From the NCBI RefSeq assembly GCF_012974865.1, contig NZ_CP043633.1, forward strand, positions 1,931,001 to 1,995,000: 64,000 bases of DNA. The letters are read 5' to 3'. The DNA comes from Nonlabens sp. Ci31 (GTDB lineage Bacteria > Bacteroidota > Bacteroidia > Flavobacteriales > Flavobacteriaceae). Both the position numbers and the translations under genes were made by a program. The notes beneath the pieces were generated by a model. It searched no databases, was not told where the DNA came from, and saw only the letters and a program-made list of their open reading frames with translations. Below are positions 6,678 through 15,431 of this stretch, in pieces (the stretch's first letter is position 1; the number at the start of each line of letters is the position of its first letter).

Positions 6678-7769
6678 TTAAAAATAATTAACTGGGTTTG
6701 TTCGCGCTTGTGCACAAAGGACTGCAAAATTACTAAATTTTTCTTTAAGATATTCATGTAAAAGGTTTTTTGTAAACTGCTCGCTTTCATAATGTCCCAC
6801 ATCACATAATAGGAGGTCTTGGCCTTGAAAGAAATCATGATATTTAAGATCGGCTGTGATATAAGCATCAGCTCCAGATTGCAAGGCGTTTTTTATAGCA
6901 AATGCTCCTGATCCTCCTAGTAGAGCGACTTTCTTGATAGTTCGCTTTCGTGAAAACGAGCTTCTTACAACCCCTGTTTTAAATACCGACTTTGTTTTCC
7001 TTAAAAATTCTTCTGTTTCTAAGGCTTCTGCTAAATCGCCAATAACGCCCATTCCTATGTTTTGATAGCTGTTTTCTAGGGTGGAAATCTCAAAAGAAAC
7101 CTCTTCATAAGGATGAAAATTTATCAAAGTAGCTTTTATTGCAGCTTCTAAATGAGGTAAAAATGTTATAGAAAGTGCTTTTTCTTTTACAGTACTTCTT
7201 TTTAATGCTTCCCCTAGCTGCGGTTTACTCCATTCATTCCCTCTAAAGGTGCCTTCACCATCGGTAGAAAAACTGCATTCTGAATAATTGCCTAGTGTGC
7301 CAGCCCCAGCTGCAAATAGTGCCTCCTTTACCTCCTCAAAGTGGTCCTGCGGTATATAGGTAACTAATTTCTTAATGAGTTGTGATTTAGGAATTAAAGT
7401 CTTGACATTGTTCAAGCCCATTTCTTGGGCCATTCTATAACTCACACCGCCTTTTGCAAGGTCTAGAGCGGTATGAGTAGCATAGATGGCGATATCGTTC
7501 TTAATTGCCTTAACTACAGCTTTGCGCACGTAGTCATCAGGCTGCAAGTGTTTCAAACCAGAAAAAATAATCGGATGGAAGCTTACGATAAGGTTGCAAT
7601 TATTGTCAATCGCCTCATCAACAACATTTTCTAGACAGTCTAGAGTGACTAAGATCCCCGTTAAATCAGTGGTTTTTTCTCCAGTCAGTAATCCCGTATT
7701 ATCAAAATCTTCTGCATAAAATCTTGGAGCAAGAACTTCTAGATGTGCAATAACATCTTTAATCTTCAT
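6678..7769 (-). CDS. Nif3-like dinuclear metal-centre protein
   Basis: 363 aa, the long form of the Nif3/YbgI/YqfO family with a PII-like insert between the two halves (roughly residues 125-230). Metal-site motifs are visible: FHPIIFSG, ATHTALD near residue 100 and VGHYESEQF near the C-terminus. Members form hexameric toroids with two metals per subunit; the in vivo reaction is unsettled although some are annotated as GTP cyclohydrolase I type 2. In an operon with the coiled-coil gene, a pairing common in Bacteroidota. Carries a degenerate palindrome (FSRKR). Confidence 0.93.
   Translation of the reverse strand: MKIKDVIAHLEVLAPRFYAEDFDNTGLLTGEKTTDLTGILVTLDCLENVVDEAIDNNCNLIVSFHPIIFSGLKHLQPDDYVRKAVVKAIKNDIAIYATHTALDLAKGGVSYRMAQEMGLNNVKTLIPKSQLIKKLVTYIPQDHFEEVKEALFAAGAGTLGNYSECSFSTDGEGTFRGNEWSKPQLGEALKRSTVKEKALSITFLPHLEAAIKATLINFHPYEEVSFEISTLENSYQNIGMGVIGDLAEALETEEFLRKTKSVFKTGVVRSSFSRKRTIKKVALLGGSGAFAIKNALQSGADAYITADLKYHDFFQGQDLLLCDVGHYESEQFTKNLLHEYLKEKFSNFAVLCAQARTNPVNYF
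6943..6958. repeat. degenerate copy of the 16-bp palindrome (in Nif3 gene)
   Basis: CGCTTTCGTGAAAACG, two mismatches. Encodes FSRKR. Confidence 0.5.
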
Positions 7770-7803
7770 AATAGTAATATTTATGTCTGTTGTAAAATTA
7801 ACC

Positions 7804-7811
7804 TACTTTTG
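7804..7811 (+). promoter_or_regulatory. -7 box of lpxK promoter
   Basis: TACTTTTG matches TAnnTTTG. Only 5 nt separate it from the lpxK ATG, so the transcript would be essentially leaderless. No properly spaced TTG is seen at -33. Confidence 0.5.
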
Positions 7812-7816
7812 AGCTC

Positions 7817-8785
7817 ATGCAAGAGTTAAGACTTTTATTATATCCTTTTTCTGTTCTTTATGACGGTATAACCTCTTTGCGTAATTATGCTTTTGACAGA
7901 GGAATTCTAGAGCAAAAGGAATATCAGATACCCATCATCGCTGTAGGTAACTTAAGTACTGGAGGTACAGGTAAGACTCCTATGATTGAGTATCTCATCA
8001 GACATTTTACTGGTAAAAAGATAGGTGTTTTGAGTCGGGGCTATGGTCGTAATACTTCTGGTTACATAGAGCTTTCTGAAAATGATTCAACAGAGCGAGC
8101 AGGTGATGAGCCTTTGCAGATCAAAAGAAAGTTTAAAAACTTAATTGTAAGTGCGGTTTGTGAAAAACGAGTTGATGGAATAGAAAGGCTTCTTAAAGAA
8201 CATCAGTTAGATTTGATATTGCTCGATGACGCGTTCCAACACAGATATGTAAAAGCGAGTCATTATGTGTTATTGACAAGTTATGACATGTTGTACGTGG
8301 ATGATTATCTGTTGCCGGCTGGTAATTTGAGAGAATCTCGCAAAGGAGCGCAGCGTGCACAAACCATTATTGTTACTAAATGTCCAGCTGATATTTCTGC
8401 TATTCAAAGGAATGAGGTTAAGCTAAAGCTGAAGTTGTTGCCGGGACAACAGGTGTATTTTTCCTACATAGGCTATGAAAAAGAACTTCAAGGAGTGGAT
8501 CATAAAATCCTTCTTGATGGACTAAGAGGTAAAAAGGTAACGGTGGTCACAGGAATCGCAAAGCCAAAACCTTTTCTAAAGCATTTAAAAGGTTTTATTA
8601 AAATAGAACATCTCAATTATAGTGATCATCATGATTTCACCTTGCAAGAAGTGGAAACTATTAGGAATAAAAAACTAGTGATTACAACAGAAAAGGATTT
8701 CATGAGATTAAAAAAACATGAGCTTAGAAACCTTTATTACTTGCCTATTCAAACAGAATTTGTGGGTAAAGAACCGGTGTTATAG
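7817..8785 (+). CDS. lpxK: tetraacyldisaccharide 4'-kinase
   Basis: Phosphorylates the 4' position of the lipid A disaccharide precursor at the inner-membrane face. 322 aa, normal length. The P-loop is VGNLSTGGTGKTP near residue 45, followed by SRGYGR, GDEP and LDDAFQHR, all LpxK signatures. One N-terminal hydrophobic segment anchors it to the membrane. Divergent from the Nif3 gene and convergent with the histidine kinase (6-bp overlap of the 3' ends). Its presence shows a lipid A-bearing outer membrane. Confidence 0.97.
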   Translation: MQELRLLLYPFSVLYDGITSLRNYAFDRGILEQKEYQIPIIAVGNLSTGGTGKTPMIEYLIRHFTGKKIGVLSRGYGRNTSGYIELSENDSTERAGDEPLQIKRKFKNLIVSAVCEKRVDGIERLLKEHQLDLILLDDAFQHRYVKASHYVLLTSYDMLYVDDYLLPAGNLRESRKGAQRAQTIIVTKCPADISAIQRNEVKLKLKLLPGQQVYFSYIGYEKELQGVDHKILLDGLRGKKVTVVTGIAKPKPFLKHLKGFIKIEHLNYSDHHDFTLQEVETIRNKKLVITTEKDFMRLKKHELRNLYYLPIQTEFVGKEPVL

Positions 8786-11191
8786 GACTTCATAATTAGT
8801 GAATACCTTCTGTATTTTTTCAAAGAATTCGTGCATTTTAAAGGGCTTAGGAATGATGTCATCAAACCCTATTTCGTAGAATTCTTTTTCAGATTCATTT
8901 AAAGTAACCGCAGTAAGAGCTATAATAGGAATTTCTCTATCAAAGGTTCTTATCTCTCTAGTCGCTTCTTTTCCGTCTTTAATGGGCATGTGAATATCCA
9001 TTAAGATCAAATCATACTTTTTAGATTTTGCTGCTTGCACGGCCTCTTCTCCATTATTAGCTACCTCACAAGAAAAATTCTTTCCTTCAAGAATTTTTCT
9101 TGTAATCATTTGATTGATTTTATTATCCTCAACGATTAATATTTGTTTGTTTGATAACTCAGAAGGTGTGGCCTGTTTTTCATTTAGTACACCATCTTTT
9201 GCTGTTCCAGTATTTTGTATTTTATTTTTATTCATCTCATTGGAAGAGTTTGTAGTTTGAGCAACAGGAGTTTTTAAAACATCCTTAATCTTTGTGCCTG
9301 GAGTAGTTGGATGGAGGCGTTTATTATTAGAAATATGAGGGTATTGTCTTTCATCGTAAAATTTATTAGAATCTGGAAGTTCAAACCATATTTCAAAGGA
9401 AAATTTACTACCGCTGTCTACCTTGCTATAGAGCCTTATATCACCACCCATTAGGGTTACCAAGTTTTTCACAATGGCAAGTCCTAAACCTGTTCCACCG
9501 TATTCTCTAGTTGTACTGCTTCCCTCTTGCGTAAAGTTTTCAAAAATAGCGATCTGTTTTTCTTCAGAGATTCCTTTTCCATTATCTTCTATCTCAAAAT
9601 TAATCAAACATTTACCTGATCTGGCATTTACTTTATGAACTCTTATATAAATATCGCCATCCTTAGTGAACTTGATGGCGTTGCCTATAAGGTTGATGAG
9701 AATCTGAGAGATTTTTACAGGATCTCCTTGTAGTCTAGAAGGAATACTATCATCGTATTCAATATGAAGATTGTTATTGCGGTCTGTAGCTTGCCCTTTC
9801 AGGGATAAGCTAATGTCATTTACTCTTTTATTAAGATCAAAAGGTATTGTTTCTAACTCCACTTTATTAGCTTCTAATTTGTTAAAATCTAAAATATTAT
9901 CAATCAAGGATAGCAGGTATTCACCAGAAGATTGTAAAGTTTCTAGATGTTCTTTTTGATCATTTCTAGGATCTTTTTCTAATAATAAATGGGTCAAACC
10001 AGTCACGGCATACATAGGGGTTCTTAATTCATGGGTAATGGTTGAAAGGAAGTCTGCCTTGATTTTTGTAGCGTCTTTAGCTCTATCTCTTTCATCTATA
10101 AGCGCCAAATTTTTATTTTCTAATACATCATTACTTTTTGCTCTAAGTTTATTATTTTTAAATAATGATAAGGTAAGTAAAGAGAGTAGGGTTATAAAAA
10201 TACAAAGTAAAATATAACTGGTGTCACGTCCTTTAAGTTTTTGAGTCTTTTCATTGTTAGAGTCCGTTAATGCTTTATTCGTTTTTTTCAACTCTGCAAG
10301 CTCAATGATCGAAGCAGTTTTTTGAACAGAAGCAGTTTCCATATTGTAAATAACGGTATACTTCTCTAAATAAGTTATACTATTTTCGAACTCCCCCTCG
10401 TTTTTTAATAATTCAGAGTTGAGGAGATAACTTTCTTTGAGTAAGGTATTAAATTCATATTTTTCAGAAAGCGCTATGCTTTGAGCGAGGTAATTCTTAG
10501 ATACTATATATTCTCCTTTTATAAAAGTGATGCGAAAAAGTTCTAATTGTGCTTTTGCTGCAGAATGAAACTGTTTGTTGTCTAATAATTTAGGCAGTAA
10601 TTCTTCTAAATTCTTTTTTGCTTGATTGTATTTTTTAACTTTAAAATCTAATGCTGCTTGTTTAAGCTGAAGGTTATAACTTAGCTCTATATCTCGGTTT
10701 TGAGCTAGTATGACTTGGGATTTTAAAATGGCATCTTGTGCCTCTACTAAGAGGTTGGAATTCATTAAAAAATCTGATTTTAAAAGTAACAGTCTAGCAT
10801 AGTCTGTAGAAGTTTTATCAAAATGCGGGGCCAACTGGTCTATTGTATTTTTTGCATTTTCTAACTGGCCTGTTTGATTATAGTAAGACACTTTTACCAT
10901 TTCAACCTCTGCATAAATAGTAGAGTCTTTAGCGATTTCGCTGGCACTAGCGATCAGTTCGTTAGCTTCTGAATAGTTTGCCTTTTGTAAAGCAACCTGA
11001 GCTTTTTCTAGTATGATATTAACGACCCTTTGTTGTGTAGGTTTTGACACATAGTTTTCTTGTCCATAGGTTATATATTGCATTCCTAGGAGCAGAGTAA
11101 AAAAAATAATTTTCTGTATAGATCTAATAAACAAATTCAAGTATATAAAATCAAATATAGATTTAGTTATTTTAAAAAGGCAAATAAACAT
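8780..11191 (-). CDS. hybrid sensor histidine kinase with TPR-like sensor and receiver domain
   Basis: 803 aa. Order: N-terminal signal/hydrophobic segment (about 25-43), helical TPR-like repeats (50-290), coiled coil, one membrane span (about 325-344), HisKA with H387 in THELRTP, HATPase with N504 (NLIGNAIKF), DNGKGIS and GGTGLGLAI, a 70-residue polar linker, then a receiver domain (about 684-795) with phospho-acceptor D732 in LMDIHMP and K in PKPF. The TPR part would lie in the periplasm and sense an unknown signal. No DNA-binding regulator is adjacent, so its output partner is not identified. The start at 11191 leaves 20 residues ahead of the signal and may be slightly too far upstream. 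Confidence 0.93.
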   Translation of the reverse strand: MFICLFKITKSIFDFIYLNLFIRSIQKIIFFTLLLGMQYITYGQENYVSKPTQQRVVNIILEKAQVALQKANYSEANELIASASEIAKDSTIYAEVEMVKVSYYNQTGQLENAKNTIDQLAPHFDKTSTDYARLLLLKSDFLMNSNLLVEAQDAILKSQVILAQNRDIELSYNLQLKQAALDFKVKKYNQAKKNLEELLPKLLDNKQFHSAAKAQLELFRITFIKGEYIVSKNYLAQSIALSEKYEFNTLLKESYLLNSELLKNEGEFENSITYLEKYTVIYNMETASVQKTASIIELAELKKTNKALTDSNNEKTQKLKGRDTSYILLCIFITLLSLLTLSLFKNNKLRAKSNDVLENKNLALIDERDRAKDATKIKADFLSTITHELRTPMYAVTGLTHLLLEKDPRNDQKEHLETLQSSGEYLLSLIDNILDFNKLEANKVELETIPFDLNKRVNDISLSLKGQATDRNNNLHIEYDDSIPSRLQGDPVKISQILINLIGNAIKFTKDGDIYIRVHKVNARSGKCLINFEIEDNGKGISEEKQIAIFENFTQEGSSTTREYGGTGLGLAIVKNLVTLMGGDIRLYSKVDSGSKFSFEIWFELPDSNKFYDERQYPHISNNKRLHPTTPGTKIKDVLKTPVAQTTNSSNEMNKNKIQNTGTAKDGVLNEKQATPSELSNKQILIVEDNKINQMITRKILEGKNFSCEVANNGEEAVQAAKSKKYDLILMDIHMPIKDGKEATREIRTFDREIPIIALTAVTLNESEKEFYEIGFDDIIPKPFKMHEFFEKIQKVFTNYEVL

Positions 11192-11229
11192 CCATTATTT
11201 GTGTTTTATCGATGTTTTGATCACGCGAG

Positions 11230-12231
11230 TTAACTTTTGGTTAATGTTTTTGCGTACAGAGCCATATCTTTTAGTCGGTGAGAATACCCACTTTCATTAT
11301 CGTACCAACCTATAATTTTAACCATTTTACCAATTACACTAGTCATTTCAGAATCATAAATACAGGAGTAAGGACTTCCTGATATGTCTATGGAAACCAG
11401 TGGGACTGTAGTATAAGAAAATGTGTTAGGATTTGCTTTCGCGAAAGCGTAAAAAGCATCATTAATTTCCTGAACGCTTACATCTTTTTTTACATTAATA
11501 GTTAAGTCGGTAAGGCTTCCATTAGGAACAGGAACACGTATGCCACAACCACCTATAACATTACTCAATTCGGGGAATATTTTAGTCAGAGCCTTTGCAG
11601 CTCCAGTGGTAGTAGGTACGATAGACTGCCCTGCAGCACGGGCTCTGCGTAAGTCCTTATGTGGTTGATCGTGAAGGCTTTGGTCTGAAGTGTAACTGTG
11701 TATTGTTGTGATGTATGCTTGCTCTACACCGCAAAGTTCATTCATTACCTTAATAAGTGGCGCGGCATTATTTGTAGTGCAGCTTGCATTAGAAAAAATG
11801 AGATCTTCATCGGTAAGAATGTGCTCATTGACACCTAAAACTACTGTTTTTATGCCGTCCTCAATAGGAGGAGCGCTCAAAATCACTTTAGAAGCCCCAG
11901 CGTCTATATGTTTCTGTAGATCAGCCCTGGTTTTAAATTTACCAGTTGATTCAATAACGATATCCACATTTTTCCATGTAAGGTCATTGAGATCACTGTA
12001 ATGAGTAAAAGATATTTGATGTTTATTGATGCTTATAGAGTCTTCATCAAAGCTAACATTAGCATCGAGGACACCGTGAATAGAATCGTATTTTAAAAGA
12101 TGTGCCATGACTTCATTAGAAGCCAGGTCGTTGATAGCGACTACTTCAATTTGTGGATCATTAAATACCGTTCTTAAAAAAGTACGTCCTATACGCCCGA
12201 AGCCGTTGATGGCTACTTTTATTTTTACCAT
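11230..12231 (-). CDS. gap: glyceraldehyde-3-phosphate dehydrogenase, type I
   Basis: Interconverts glyceraldehyde 3-phosphate and 1,3-bisphosphoglycerate in glycolysis or gluconeogenesis. 333 aa. The NAD-binding N-terminus INGFGRIGR and the active site SNASCTTN (Cys about 151) are intact, with DLRRARAA and GWYDNESGYS further on. The start overlaps the stop of the upstream small membrane-protein gene by 7 bp. A one-mismatch palindrome copy encodes AFAKA in the catalytic domain, at a spot where insertion or drift appears tolerated. Confidence 0.97.
   Translation of the reverse strand: MVKIKVAINGFGRIGRTFLRTVFNDPQIEVVAINDLASNEVMAHLLKYDSIHGVLDANVSFDEDSISINKHQISFTHYSDLNDLTWKNVDIVIESTGKFKTRADLQKHIDAGASKVILSAPPIEDGIKTVVLGVNEHILTDEDLIFSNASCTTNNAAPLIKVMNELCGVEQAYITTIHSYTSDQSLHDQPHKDLRRARAAGQSIVPTTTGAAKALTKIFPELSNVIGGCGIRVPVPNGSLTDLTINVKKDVSVQEINDAFYAFAKANPNTFSYTTVPLVSIDISGSPYSCIYDSEMTSVIGKMVKIIGWYDNESGYSHRLKDMALYAKTLTKS
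11434..11449. repeat. 16-bp palindrome, one mismatch (in gap)
   Basis: TGCTTTCGCGAAAGCG, 15 of 16 positions. Encodes AFAKA. Confidence 0.8.
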
Positions 12232-12662
12232 GTATTGTTTAAAGTGGTTTTGATTACTCTTTGTTTTTTATTTAAATATTGATCGATAAATAAACCTGTA
12301 CATACGCCAATTAAAAAACCAAAAAACACATTAAAATGCGCAAAAAAGGAAAGTGCCATTCCAGCAAATGTCCCTATGATTGAAAATTGATAGGAATATT
12401 TTGCTTTTAATTGTTTTTTTATAAATTGAATAAAAGACTCGAGCGAGTTTTTGATTATTTGAGCAGACAGTTCTTTGTTTCTCAAACGTTTCATTTGAAC
12501 ATCTAATTCTTTTTGTAAGATATCAACTTCATCGTCGCTATAATCAAAAGCGATGATTTCAAAAAGTAGTTCATTCCATTTATCTAGTAGCAAAAGAATT
12601 TTTTTATCCTCATTTTCTATGCGATAATAGTTGATTTGTTCTATAGCTTCTTGAATAGTCAT
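12225..12662 (-). CDS. small membrane protein, unknown family
   Basis: 145 aa, not recognised. The first 95 residues are charged and helical, with likely coiled coil (QKELDVQMKRLRNKEL). Two hydrophobic segments follow near residues 95-130 (IIGTFAGMALSFFAHF and FFGFLIGVCTGLFID), making a short hairpin in the membrane, then a basic tail. Overlap of 7 bp with gap and 39 nt after lipA suggest co-transcription, but the neighbours give no functional hint. Confidence 0.75.
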   Translation of the reverse strand: MTIQEAIEQINYYRIENEDKKILLLLDKWNELLFEIIAFDYSDDEVDILQKELDVQMKRLRNKELSAQIIKNSLESFIQFIKKQLKAKYSYQFSIIGTFAGMALSFFAHFNVFFGFLIGVCTGLFIDQYLNKKQRVIKTTLNNTW

Positions 12663-12701
12663 GTTACTCCTTTAAAGGATTTATACAGTCAATAAAAAGG
12701 C

Positions 12702-13574
12702 TTAAAGTATATGCTTATGCGCCTTATAAGAACTTCTTACTAACGCACCACTTTCTACATGCCTAAAGCCCATTTCTAGGCCTATAGTTTCATATTTCTT
12801 GAATTGCTCTGGAGTAATAAATTCTTTTACAGCCAAGTGTTTTTTAGAAGGTTGTAAATATTGACCTATGGTTACTATATCCACATTATTATCTCTGAGA
12901 TCTTTCATGGTTTGTATTACTTCTTCTTCTAGCTCACCTAGTCCTAGCATGATACCAGATTTCGTGCGCTTAATGCCTTGTTGTTTCAAGTACCTAAGAA
13001 CTTCTAAGCTCGTATCGTATTTAGCTTGGATACGTACTTCTCTTGTTAGACGTCTCACCGTTTCCATGTTGTGAGAAACCACTTCAGGATTTGCCTCAAC
13101 GATTCGGTCTATATTTCTAGTGTTTCCTTGAAAATCTGGAATTAATGTTTCTAGTGTCGTTTCAGGGTTCATACGTCTTATCGCGGCGACAGTTTCCTTC
13201 CAGATAATGGACCCCATATCTTTTAAATCGTCACGATCAACACTCGTGATAACTCCGTGTTTGATACCCATTAATTTAATGCTGCGAGCTACTTTCTCAG
13301 GCTCTGCCCAGTCTACTGTATCTGGACGGCCGGTTTTAACACCACAAAAGCCACATGAACGTGTACAAGTGTTTCCTAATATCATGAAAGTTGCTGTTCC
13401 TTCTGTCCAGCATTCCCCCATGTTAGGACAGCTGCCTGAAGTACATATAGTATGTAAGTCATACTTTTCTACGGTAGCTCTAAGCTCTTTATATTTCTGA
13501 CCTACTGGTAATTTAACGCGCAGCCATTTTGGTTTTTTCTGAGGTGGCGCTATTGATGTTGTTACTGATTCCAT
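12702..13574 (-). CDS. lipA: lipoyl synthase
   Basis: Radical-SAM enzyme that inserts two sulfurs into protein-bound octanoate to form the lipoyl cofactor of 2-oxoacid dehydrogenases. 290 aa. Both iron-sulfur sites are seen: the auxiliary cluster CTSGSCPNMGEC and the SAM cluster CTRSCGFC; the C-terminal SSYKA segment supplies the conserved Ser ligand. A strong promoter lies 4 nt before the ATG. Confidence 0.97.
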   Translation of the reverse strand: MESVTTSIAPPQKKPKWLRVKLPVGQKYKELRATVEKYDLHTICTSGSCPNMGECWTEGTATFMILGNTCTRSCGFCGVKTGRPDTVDWAEPEKVARSIKLMGIKHGVITSVDRDDLKDMGSIIWKETVAAIRRMNPETTLETLIPDFQGNTRNIDRIVEANPEVVSHNMETVRRLTREVRIQAKYDTSLEVLRYLKQQGIKRTKSGIMLGLGELEEEVIQTMKDLRDNNVDIVTIGQYLQPSKKHLAVKEFITPEQFKKYETIGLEMGFRHVESGALVRSSYKAHKHIL

Positions 13575-13578
13575 AATT

Positions 13579-13607
13579 CAAAGTTAATGATAAAGTAGTC
13601 GTATCAA
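13579..13607 (-). promoter_or_regulatory. lipA promoter
   Basis: Minus strand: TTG (13605-13607), 18-nt spacer, TAACTTTG (13579-13586). Only 4 nt to the lipA ATG, so the mRNA is probably leaderless. Confidence 0.65.
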
Positions 13608-13620
13608 TAAGGATTACTAA

Positions 13621-14730
13621 CTAGTTCCATTGTTTTGGTCGATGCACCATGTTAGAAATAAATAGTGCGAGTTGAATTCCTATTAAAATTAATTCTAAAA
13701 AGGGAAGTATAATGATGATATCGCTTTCGCGAAAGCGAGAAAAGCCCTTGCTTAAAACAACCCAAAAAACAACATATCTCACAAGAATAACCGCTAATAT
13801 AATGATCCAATTGATACCAAAAAGAAGGCCTAAAATCGCTGAAATGATAAAACCTATTTGAGATATATAAAATAAAGCTAGCAAAAACTTATGAGAGCTC
13901 TTATAATGCTTTGCTGTATTGATATGTCTTTTTTTCTGTTTCCACCAAGAAGACCAGTCCGTTTTAGGCTGGCTGCTGGTAAAGGAATCTTGATTTAAAG
14001 ATACTGTCGTGTTTTGAGAGGTGGCTGCTTGGTTGACAAATAAATCATCATCTCCACCGAGTACTCTCATGTGATTCATAAAGCCATTTACTTCATAAAA
14101 CTGTGTCGCTGTATACGCTAGATTGCGACCTACGCCCATGTAAGGATTGCCATTCATAGCATAACTAAAATACTGAATGGCTGTTAGGACAGTTTCATAT
14201 CTTATAAGTTTGTTGAGCAGTGAATCGTCAACTTTTTTATAGCCGCTATACCCCAGAACGATCGTTTTCTCTTTAGAAAGGTGTTTAGAAATAATAGTCA
14301 GCCATGCAGTACTGTTAGGAGTACAGTCGGCATCTATAAAAATCAAGTGATCGTTTACCGCTTTTTTAATCCCTAGAGTTAGGGCGTATTTCTTATTTCC
14401 CCAAAAACTCTCGTTACTAACTACATCTACCATTTTGATGCGATGGTCCATTGCCATGAATTCCTCAATGACATCTATAGTATCATCATGGCTGGCGTCA
14501 TTTATTAAAATGATTTCAAAGTTGGGATGGTCTTGTTCCAATAATTTAGGAACTAATATTTTGAGATTTTCTTGTTCGTTTTTGGAACAAACAATTACAG
14601 AAATAGCCTCTTTTAAATTGCCTTGCGGTTGGGGTTCTATACTGAATCCGACTTTTGATAAAAATAAATTAAAAGCAATATTGATAATGGCAAAGCCCGC
14701 CAAGGCATAGAAGAATACACTTATTTCCAT
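13621..14730 (-). CDS. family 2 glycosyltransferase, membrane-bound
   Basis: 369 aa. A short N-terminal membrane anchor is followed by the GT2 nucleotide-sugar domain: VIVCSKNEQENL, LINDASHDDT, the metal-binding FIDADC, the GGDDDLFVN acceptor-site motif, and QKKRH corresponding to the QxxRW motif of processive enzymes. Two or three membrane spans close the protein (about 275-365). Likely adds sugars to a lipid or envelope polysaccharide; donor and acceptor are unknown. Exact palindrome copy in the C-terminal part (RFRES). Confidence 0.92.
   Translation of the reverse strand: MEISVFFYALAGFAIINIAFNLFLSKVGFSIEPQPQGNLKEAISVIVCSKNEQENLKILVPKLLEQDHPNFEIILINDASHDDTIDVIEEFMAMDHRIKMVDVVSNESFWGNKKYALTLGIKKAVNDHLIFIDADCTPNSTAWLTIISKHLSKEKTIVLGYSGYKKVDDSLLNKLIRYETVLTAIQYFSYAMNGNPYMGVGRNLAYTATQFYEVNGFMNHMRVLGGDDDLFVNQAATSQNTTVSLNQDSFTSSQPKTDWSSWWKQKKRHINTAKHYKSSHKFLLALFYISQIGFIISAILGLLFGINWIIILAVILVRYVVFWVVLSKGFSRFRESDIIIILPFLELILIGIQLALFISNMVHRPKQWN
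13722..13737. repeat. 16-bp palindrome, exact copy (in GT2 gene)
   Basis: CGCTTTCGCGAAAGCG with T/A flanks, making an 18-bp perfect palindrome. Encodes RFRES. Confidence 0.9.
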
Positions 14731-14739
14731 GAAGAGTAA

Positions 14740-14949
14740 TTAGGTTCTTACTTGATCGTCTTTACAATCTTGTTCTTCAGGTAATTTACCACACATCCCA
14801 CACGCATCACCATTTTTATTAAGATACGGATTCTGACTGGCACAAGTTCCAGCAAATTTACCGTCCTTTTTGCTCCATATTTTTATAGCGATACCCGCAA
14901 AGGCAAGTGATAAAAGGACAAATGATATAAGTATAAGTTTTAAATCCAT
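14740..14949 (-). CDS. small membrane or secreted protein with C-terminal Cys motif
   Basis: 69 aa. One N-terminal hydrophobic helix (residues 4-24, LILISFVLLSLAFAGIAIKI) followed by a short polar domain with four Cys: GTCASQNPYLN, then CGMCGKLPEEQDC. The motif resembles small conserved proteins annotated only as membrane or secreted protein in Flavobacteriaceae. Nine nucleotides ahead of the glycosyltransferase, so probably in the same transcript. The CxxC could bind metal or form disulfides; no function is claimed. Confidence 0.8.
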   Translation of the reverse strand: MDLKLILISFVLLSLAFAGIAIKIWSKKDGKFAGTCASQNPYLNKNGDACGMCGKLPEEQDCKDDQVRT

Positions 14950-15010
14950 AATGCAAATATAGGTATTAGAGTCAAGGGTTTACAGGCAAGAGCTATAAAT
15001 TATCCCTTGG

Positions 15011-15431
15011 CTATTCATTGTTCATATCTATGATCATTTGATCATCTATAGTCGTTAGGGTTAAAAACTCATAGGCGATACTAAAACAATGTTGGAAGCC
15101 TTTTTTGATTCATGCACTATCTATTGTTTGTCAAGGGATTCGATTTAACTAGGGGCTTCAGGTGGAGGTTTTGTAAATTAGTCAAAGCTATGGGGCCCGT
15201 TAGGAGTATCCTGTAATTCTAAACAGTTTTAAGATTTGTCATCATATCCATATTCATGGATCTTACAGCTGTACGTTTAAAAATATTAGGATCAGAAAGT
15301 TCGAGGGTTTTCTTAGATCAATTTGAGGAGCGGTGAGGTTAGAAATTTCTAATGAAAATAGGAGGAGCTGTCAGATCTGCTAAATTCCATATTTCATCAT
15401 TGTGACCCATTTCTATAGTAGTGATTTTCAT
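15011..15431 (-). pseudogene. decayed gene downstream of murB
   Basis: The 480-bp stretch 14950-15430 has no intact gene but keeps coding-like fragments on the minus strand. An ATG overlaps the murB stop codon by one base and reads MKITTIEMGHNDEIW to a stop at 15339. A later fragment in another frame reads KKTLELSDPNIFKRTAVRS up to a stop at 15219. The last reads KGFQHCFSIAYEFL and continues with TTIDDQMI to a stop at 15011. This looks like one gene broken by several frameshifts and stops. The parent family is not recognised. Confidence 0.45.
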
